From: Membranipora membranacea
Taxonomy: Eukaryota > Bryozoa > Gymnolaemata > Cheilostomatida > Membraniporidae
Assembly (NCBI GenBank): GCA_914767715.1
Contig: OU612073.1
Span: 21,762,001-21,826,000 of the forward strand
Direction: 5' to 3'
DNA: 64,000 nucleotides
A model generated the notes under the pieces. It had not been told where the DNA came from and did no database searches. It saw only the letters and a program-made list of their open reading frames with translations. A program made the position numbers and the translations under genes. How positions within the stretch are numbered: position 1 is the first letter of the stretch; each line of letters starts with the position of its first letter. Shown piece by piece: positions 51,101 through 64,000 of this stretch.

Positions 51101-54100
51101 ATTACAGCAATATCTTACCTTCAATATCAACCACAGGTTCTGTCACTCCAAATGGTGGTAAGTCGGGCAGGGTCACTTCTATTACTGTATCGTCCCGTAA
51201 TGCAACGCAGCCTAGCTGTGTACGGACCCTTGGCATTCCAAATGTAACAGCTACATGATGAGTTGATAAAGCGTCGATGGGGATAACTCTGAAGGCATCG
51301 GCAGAGAATCGCTCGTAGTTGAATCCAACAACAGTGATTGGCTGGTCTGATACGATACGGATTCCCTTCTTAAAGATGCCATTCACTGAAACATAACAAG
51401 CATTTTCTCAGCTTTTTTACTAACATCAACCCAAGCGTAAACTCAATACATCTAAAACCATCAGAAAGATATTATGCAAGCTAGCGGTGGTTAACTTTTT
51501 GTCTCTCCAGATTGCAGTGACTGAAGAGGTTCTGGTAGAGCCAGAGCTCTACATTGATGACCCATCAGATGTGATTTATAATTGTATACAAATCTATCAG
51601 TTTCTTTGACCAATGTTAGATAATAGAAAAGTATTACACTTGTTTGTAGGATTAATAACCACTCTGTTAACTTACCGACATTCCTCATATAAGCTGGTAC
51701 TGTGAGAATCTTCACACTATCAGAGTTTATCTCCGTTATATCATAAACCTCTTCTCGACGGCCGTATGGACTGTAATACCACATTTGTACTGTGGCCTTG
51801 ACCCCTGAGGCATAGTGTCCAGCGGCTACGTATATCTCTAAAGGCTGGTTCACAGGCACCTCCACTCGATTATCCAAAAAGGCTACCCAGAACTCGTATC
51901 CCTGGCTGCTTACTTGAAGAGAACCTATAAATAGAATTAATGGACTCCCATAAACACCACGGGGGCACTACGGTAGCTAACTTTCGTTTCCATGCCATAA
52001 ATTGCGCATGATCATCGCAAAAAATTAGCAAATTCAGTTGATAATCTGTTTCTCACTGCTCTAACAGAGACTTGAAAATACTATAAAAGCAAATATTTTT
52101 GTTACAATTTATACTGGTTCAATAACAAAGGACATGAGATATTGGATTTTACTCATTTAGATGTTGAAAAACGATAAGTCGATAGAGGCAAACATATGTG
52201 CCAGTAATCCATGAGGACTTCCGATCAAATCTGACTTTCAATCTCTTTGGCACTTTGAGCTGCACTTAGATGTTCAGATACCATGAAAGATGTAAAAATA
52301 TTAGCGCAGGAGATTTACACTACAAATCAGGATTTTCACACCAAGAATAATATTTGATTCACTTACACAGACACAGGTCATTAGTCTGGTAGTAATATTT
52401 TGCACTGAATGGTAGATGTGCCTAATTATCTGTTTATCAACAAATAATACATTAACGGATCCATGTCTTCTTGCCAAGAACAATGGCCAGGAAAGGATTT
52501 AGTGCACCTGCAGTTTTAATTTTGCTAAGAGCTTATTACAACACAATCATATTCTAGGGGAGTATATGTTAGCTAGAGTATAGTTGAGCTAGTTTGGAGG
52601 TGACTTAATGTGTGAAATACCGATGTTTTCCTCCTACCAATACTTTATTCCTCTGTGGTGGTGAGAATGCAAATTTGAATATACCATCATATAGACTACA
52701 TTGCACACAAATTATCAATTTCAGGTATCCTTATATCTGTTTGTGCACACGAGCTTGGTTATAAAAACGTAATCAAAACATGACACTAGATATGCAAAAT
52801 GTGTGTGTTTTAATCCACCAAAGGCCTAATAGTTTATGGTTGATGAACACGAGAGACAATTCCCACATACCTTGAGCATCGTTAGCGAGGCCTCCGGAGG
52901 TCCCCGTTCTGCTCTGTAGGTTGACACCCTGTGGCGGGCCTGGTTGGCCGTTTTGCCTGATATTTCTAGGTTTCTGATACTTGAGTGGATCGTTCTGGTA
53001 GAGGTCCTCTAGAAGTCGTTCGTCTCCCTGACTAGTCGGCTGATCGTTACCTTGATCTCCGCTGTCTTGAGTTATCTTCGCTCTCAGCCCTCCTGTCTTC
53101 TCCAGAGTATCAGGTCGGGTTGCCGGGGTTGTTGGGCCGGGTGCCTACAACAAGAACTCAACATATCAGATCTTACCTAGGTTCTCACATCTCAAGTAAA
53201 AGCGGTCAAAGATATGCGGGAACAACAAGGAAAAATAACACAGGGAATGTATGCAAGCGGTAATCACTCAAAATACTCAACGCTGCTATTCCGCAACATT
53301 GCTAGTCGAAGCTCAATATCGGAAAAACATTTCTGCTATAATTTTGGGTGAATAACATTGACCATTGAAAAATGAAATTTCCCACAATTATCTTGATATT
53401 TAAGTATGTTAGCTGAAAGCTTGCATACTGCCAGCAAGTATCTATGAGTCTCACCGTTGAAGGTCTAGTGCCGTTAGCTTTCCCGATGTTCTGTAGTTCA
53501 GCTGGTATTACATCCACTGTCTTGCCTGTATCTTGAGGGTCTTTAATAGGAGCATCACTAGCCATAGAAGCCGGTGCTGGTCGAGGTGGAGCAGTCGGCG
53601 GAGGCGGTGTGGTGGTTGTTGTCGTGGTTGTCGTGGTGGTTGTTGTAGTTGACTGGGTGGTTGTTGTTCTAACTAAAAGTACATTGGCAAAAGCCCAATA
53701 TAATCCGCTTATTTATCTTATCTGCATTAGGGCTGAATATATAGATCGGATACATACTTGTTCTTCAACTCAAATTTAAAACCGATCCCTAACCTGATCT
53801 GTTTTTATTTACTATTTACTATTAATCAAGTGAAAGAAGTAAATAAACTTACCAGTTGGGCGACGGAAAAGGCTAATTCCTGAAGGGACTGGGATGTTGG
53901 AGGGGCCTCCAGGACGTCTAGGAGTCGCCGGTCTGGGGGGAGTTGTTGGCCTTGTTTGAAATCTCCTGTTAAATCTTCTTTGAAAATTATTATTATTATC
54001 TCTATTTCTCTGTCCTTCTGCCAGATAAGCTGTATAAAAATGAACTTAGTTTAAAACTTCCACCATTTTTCATTCAAAATACACACATGACAATTTCCCT

Positions 54101-54282
54101 CATTGAATTAGTACTGGGTTGTAAAATAAGACATGTTAAAAGAAGTGGATTTAAATGGAGCTCCTCAAATGTCTAAACTGAAATGTCTCACTTCAAGAAT
54201 TAAAAATGAGATTCAAAATAGCAGTAAACTCACCAAAAGCCAACAGTCCGCAGACGATGGTTAACCCTCGCAGGTTAGTCAT
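39681..54282 (-). CDS. Secreted protein with three IgGFc-binding-type modules and Asp-rich linkers
   Basis: Thirty-one exons join in frame from ATG 54280-54282 to TAA at 39681, 1704 aa. Right ends are 54282, 54029, 53672, 53144, 51924, 51385, 50930, 50569, 50183, 49749, 49264, 48848, 48177, 47734, 47068, 46789, 46409, 46008, 45512, 44983, 44519, 44058, 43505, 42769, 42327, 41945, 41602, 41043, 40723, 40288 and 39887. Residues 1-17 are a signal peptide (MTNLRGLTIVCGLLAFG). Residues 18-239 are Arg/Pro-rich, then a Thr-rich mucin-like run, then a polar spacer. Module 1 spans about 240-687, module 2 about 730-1217 and module 3 about 1236-1704. Shared marks are DLTGT or DLSGA, SSNKPIAVFSGN-like sequence and DHL..QLPPV..WG-like sequence. 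GDGIDNDCDGRVDEE (697-711), DNDGDNLVDED (717-727) and GDGIDNDGDFLADEDC (1218-1233) separate them. It resembles the N-domain of IgGFc-binding (FCGBP-like) mucus proteins. IgG binding itself is not implied. The exon 19 donor (GTTTGT) is weak. Confidence 0.9.
42896..43022. mobile_element. MITE with 13-bp terminal inverted repeats and AGCCA target duplication
   Basis: GTCCCTAGTAGCA (42901-42913) and its exact reverse complement (43005-43017) bound a 117-bp AT-rich element. AGCCA flanks it directly on both sides (42896-42900 and 43018-43022), as expected for a 5-bp target-site duplication. It sits in an intron of the IgGFc-type gene. Confidence 0.8.
44160..44292. repeat. Two adjacent short inverted repeats
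   Basis: GTGCACACCAT near 44160 pairs with ATGGTGCACAC near 44197-44207. Next to it, GCCACGGTTTTT near 44236 pairs with AAAGACCGTGGC ending near 44292. Both lie in the intron between exons 21 and 22 of the IgGFc-type gene. They could be parts of one degraded element. Confidence 0.5.
45140..45190. repeat. GTATAT hexamer microsatellite
   Basis: Repeated TGTATA units with a few interruptions lie in the intron immediately before the weak exon 19 donor of the IgGFc-type gene. Confidence 0.8.
47915..47990. repeat. TTAGCTAG dispersed repeat, copy A
   Basis: GAGTAAATGTTAGCTAG is followed by a stretch resembling 54700-54770 (TTAGC.ATT.CAA.CATGTG, then TTTCC.CCT). It is an intronic copy of the dispersed family also seen at 52556, 54600 and 63770. 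Confidence 0.55.
48539..48669. mobile_element. MITE-like element with 24-bp inverted termini
   Basis: Arms at 48539-48562 (AAACTCTGCCTG start) and 48646-48669 are reverse complements over 24 bp with one mismatch. The interior includes a short CCCCCAT/CCCCGA stretch and no coding capacity. It is intronic in the IgGFc-type gene, between exons 12 and 13. No clear target duplication was seen. Confidence 0.75.
51925..52870 (-). other. Intron 4 of the IgGFc-type gene
   Basis: This 0.95-kb intron separates the polar spacer exon from the first module. Apart from the repeat copy at 52556-52640 I see nothing notable. Confidence 0.5.
52556..52640. repeat. TTAGCTAG dispersed repeat, copy B
   Basis: GGAGTATATGTTAGCTAGAG is followed by a block ending in GAGCTAGTTTGGAGGTGACT. 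It matches the left part of copies at 54605 and 63779. Confidence 0.65.
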
Positions 54283-54417
54283 TTTGTTGCTATTTTTCAC
54301 CTACGAGCGAGTTTTGCTATTAGATTCAAGTTCTATGTTCCAAGAGTAGAGTAGAGTAGGGAACAACACAGCATGAAGCTACAATTTCAATCTGATCCCC
54401 ATCCAGAAGGAAAGTCA

Positions 54418-54424
54418 ATTTATA
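54418..54424 (-). promoter_or_regulatory. Candidate TATA box of the IgGFc-type gene
   Basis: TATAAAT reads on the minus strand here, about 135 bases upstream of the ATG at 54282. This would place a transcription start near 54390 and a 5' UTR of roughly 100 nt. It is a candidate only. Confidence 0.35.
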
Positions 54425-54599
54425 CCAGTACGAAGATAATGAGGCATGACAATGGATTAGATGGAGAGCTATTTACCTTTCACAACGATGTTACCACCAT
54501 CACGTAGACTATGACAAATGAGGCAGAAGTATGACTCAACTACAACACGCTCAACATAGTCAGCACTTATATAAATATATAATATGATATATACCTATA

Positions 54600-54780
54600 T
54601 CCCTGCGGAATAAATGTTAGCTAGAGTTTAGTTTCGCTAGTTTGGAGTGACTAAATGTTAGCTAGCACTTAATTTTGGCGAGCAAAGTTGAGAGTCTATT
54701 TAGACCAAATGTTCGCCAGCTTAAATTTAGCCATTTCAAGCATGTGGAAAATTGCAACCCTTTCCTCCTGCAATTAATTT
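54600..54780. repeat. TTAGCTAG dispersed repeat, copy C (longest)
   Basis: The copy begins near CTGCGGAATAAATGTTAGC, contains GCTAGTTTGGAGTGACT and a second TGTTAGCTAG, and ends with a segment shared with copy A. Just beyond it (54923-54971) is a separate inverted repeat, GTTCAACCAAGGAG with CTCCTTGGTTGAAC-like pairing and one mismatch. Confidence 0.65.
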
Positions 54781-57248
54781 ACTCCTCTTGGGAATCGCTA
54801 ATATCTCTTAGCCTCACCAGGAGAGAAGCAAAGTATTTCAATTTTTCAAATCAAAGACGATCGATCACATCTATAAATTGTCGTTCACTTCTGATACTGG
54901 AAGGATTTTCTATTGCTGTAAATGTATATAATGACTGTTCAACCAAGGAGTAACAGTAGCTTCTATTCCTCCTTGGTTCAACAGGCATCATATTTCATCA
55001 ACCTCAGATTGCTCAGATCTTGTGCTATAAAGACCCACTGGTTAAAACAAGTGATTGTTGTTTTGCACATAATCCCAAAAACAAAAGGCCAACATTGTGC
55101 ATGTAATGAGTTAATGGTCCTCAGAGATAATCCACCTGTGAGGTGATGATCCATTACTCCAACAATAGCACACAGATGGGTCAGACAGTGTGCATCAGGG
55201 TCAACGTTAATCAGCAGAAAGTCCTGGTATTAGAGAAAAACAGCACATTGAGATTACAAGTAGTTTACTATTTATTTTAATTTAAAATGCAGTATAAATT
55301 TCATGTAAAAAGTATGCAATTTTAAAATCAAAAATTTTCTAGTTGAACCACATTTGAATTTTGGTTATGTTTTGTCAATTAATACAAGAGCAGCTGACAG
55401 CAAAGCATACAAAAATAAACCTGCACAATGAATGATATGATTCTCTTTTCTTTCCTACTACTGGCCTGATAACCTTCCAATAATCAACAGCAGATTTACC
55501 AAAATTCTATAATTCTTTCGCAGATTCATGTTGCTGGCACAAAATACACTAACGCCTAGTAATGCGGGTAAGTTTACTGACAATGTCAAAGATATTTCAC
55601 AGACAAAAGAGGTTAAAGAGCTTATAATTAGTCTAACAGCTTACAGCGAGTCGCCCATATCAGATCTGGTATCCAGGTGTCTGCAGGCGTCTGCAGGTGT
55701 CGGCGCTACCCAACATCTCAGCTGACAATATACTATATAAGGGGAACAGTGCAGTAACATGGCAAAGTTTGTGAATTTTTTTTGCAGGTCTCTGGCCAAG
55801 ACGTGAGGGTCACATGACAGTCACATGGCCATCATGTGACATAGATGTCAGCGAATGCCCATGAATGTACAAGGTAAGTAATACCTGGGGCTGGGGCTGC
55901 CTATATGTACACCTCAATGAACTCTACTGTTATAATACCAGGGCCTGAGGCACCCTACAGTTGTCTGGCTGTGTATACATGAGTGTCTCAGTGATTAGTT
56001 GTCCATCTAGATAAAGTCTCTTTCAGCATATTAACATCAACTGTCTCCTCCTTGTTATTACCTCCTGTAATCACAGTGTTATATAACACATCAGCTTAGT
56101 TTTAAATGCACCAATTGGATGTGTTAGCTACAGTCCCACAATGCAACTTAAAACCAATTACTGGGTAATCTCAAAAAATTGCATTCTGGGATACTTATTA
56201 ACATGGCCTAATAAGGCGAGTTGTAAAAACATCTGGTTATAAAACACAGAGATGACTAAAAATAAACAGTAAAACGGCTCGTGGCCAGGTACTGGGAAGA
56301 CGGCTACCAGGGCTGGTTAGATTTCACATCAGTATTCTGGCAGATCCTGTAGTTGTTCCGAATGCTCATGATTTGGTGTGCATAGCTACTCATGTGATAG
56401 AGTACTCAGGTACTCAGGCACTTCGGGAATTAAAAAGGGAGTTGATAACAATTTTTTGAATCATGGAACTGCAACCGAGGGTAAAAAAAGTTTTTTAGAT
56501 ACTGTCAACATTCGGCTAGTATCACCTGCTATGCATTGAAATCATACAGTCACATAACAATGCTATATTTACAGAGCCTGCCTCACAATCACACCACAAC
56601 TCAGTGCCAACATTTCAGAGATATACAGTGTATACCACGGCTGATACCGGACTGTGACAGGTTAATTTGTTAGGTACAAGGAGAGTAGCAGTGAATCACA
56701 TCCTACACACTGTAGAGTAATGAGGCATCACTGGGATATGTGGTAACTCCAGTACAAGACTGAGATGAGTGTTTATCTCTCACGCCTACTTGAGTCAGTA
56801 AAGGCTTAATGCTCATATACTGCGCTCGCTCGTTCAGGTATAACCTGCTCAGGTAAATGGTGCTAAGACAGTGCTAAGGTAGTGGGCTTATTTCTATCCA
56901 AATCTCATTACTTCGCAATCCTGCAGGAAATCCTTTTCACCATGGATTATGAGATGTTTATCAGCACAATATCATATCATAATCATGTTGTTCGTTGTCT
57001 TAAAATGCTACTTCGCTGATGATACTGTCTAACTTGCATCAAAACATTCACTGAATCTTTTTTTTTCTCAATCAGCAATTTTGAATCAAAAAACCGCCTT
57101 CACAGGGCAAGAGAGTGATGATGTTGGTATATGTTACCCTAATTTGAGATAATAGCTCAAAGAAATAGGTAAGGGAGATATACTTCGAACAATGCATAAA
57201 AACTAAAAACACTTTTTGGGCATATCTGCAGCACAGCTCTAGCCTTAC
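54781..57248. other. Spacer between SMARCAD1 and the IgGFc-type gene, possibly holding unrecognised exons
   Basis: No gene could be assigned. A segment at 55524-55725 (+) follows a CGCAG acceptor-like site and reads as a hydrophilic frame containing KEVKELIISLTAYSESPISD, then a stop. It may be the last exon of an unknown plus-strand gene. Another segment at 55130-55223 (-) follows an acceptor-like site and reads DFLLINVDPDAHCLTHLCAI. The last exon of SMARCAD1 should also lie somewhere here. A minus-strand AATAAA is at 55271-55276. Confidence 0.3.
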
Positions 57249-63628
<6,380 letters not shown>

Positions 63629-64000
63629 CTGTTAAATCATATACATAATATACATAATATACATACATATACATCCAGATACAATTTTGGACTAGGCTTA
63701 AAGCAGAATTGAGGAAAGAACAACTCCTCAATCTGTTTTTAAACACTGGTCCTCTCTCCTTACTACTACCCCAGCAGAGTAAATATTAGCTAGAGTTTAT
63801 TTTAGCTAGTTTGGGGTGACCTTATGTTGTATGGCACCGATTTTTTCTAGAAAAGACCAATGTAAAGAGGGTGAGTTTGCTAGTCATAAATTTCACTCTA
63901 TCAAGCCTGTGCAAAAACACAATGCCAGGCCTGGCAGGTTTTTTTTTAGAGATTGCCAACAAAACCAAGAAAGCAAAGCAAAACTTGAACCCTGTTTTGC
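63629..64000 (-). other. SMARCAD1 intron running out of the window, with repeat copy D
   Basis: No exon is seen to the right of 63628. At about 63775-63910 lies another copy of the TTAGCTAG family (GAGTAAATATTAGCTAGAG, then TTTTAGCTAGTTTGGGGTGACC), followed by the family's second half near 63870-63910. Confidence 0.6.

Overview
The window is intron-rich, AT-rich nuclear DNA from an animal. Genes are packed closely on both strands and have many short, phase-conserved introns with GT-AG borders. The mix of conserved animal genes with a secreted IgGFc-binding-type protein and a Quaking-type STAR protein suggests an early-branching invertebrate, possibly a sponge. That placement is an inference and is not shown by the sequence. 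Almost all coding sequence lies in short spliced exons, so the gene models below were built by joining exons by hand with splice signals, reading frame and recalled family sequence.

Layout: (1) 52-1301 (+), the last three exons of a PRMT3-type arginine methyltransferase. (2) 2168-5686 (-), a complete six-exon gene of 348 codons with two STI1/DP-type modules, which I could not match to a named orthologue. (3) 6071-16498 (+), a complete 17-exon DDX18 (Has1-type) nucleolar DEAD-box helicase of 719 aa, arranged head-to-head with gene 2 across about 385 bp. (4) 18269-34098 (+), a Quaking (QKI/How) STAR-family RNA-binding gene with a pair of alternative QUA2 exons and two alternative last exons. 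(5) 39681-54282 (-), a 31-exon gene for a 1704-aa secreted protein with three IgGFc-binding-type modules joined by Asp-rich MopE-like linkers. (6) 57249-63628 (-), the ATPase core of a SMARCAD1 (Fun30/Etl1) SNF2 remodeller, whose N-terminus lies beyond the window and whose last exon was not found.

The most interesting locus is QKI. Exons 5a (27542-27650) and 5b (28426-28621) both encode the QUA2 region, start with the same residues and have the same phases. Including both, or skipping both, brings an immediate stop, so the reading frame itself requires exactly one of the two. Two alternative 3' exons follow. One encodes a tail with KVRR and HPYQR motifs like the nuclear vertebrate QKI-5 tail; the other encodes a different tail. 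ACTAAC, the core motif recognised by QKI proteins, occurs twice in the 5' leader and many times around and downstream of the alternative exons, which suggests autoregulation.

The introns and intergenic spaces hold small mobile-element remnants: a tRNA-derived SINE, several MITE-like inverted repeats (one with an apparent 5-bp target duplication), a dispersed family with a TTAGCTAG core, an exact 360-bp-period tandem duplication, minisatellites and a poly-C tract.
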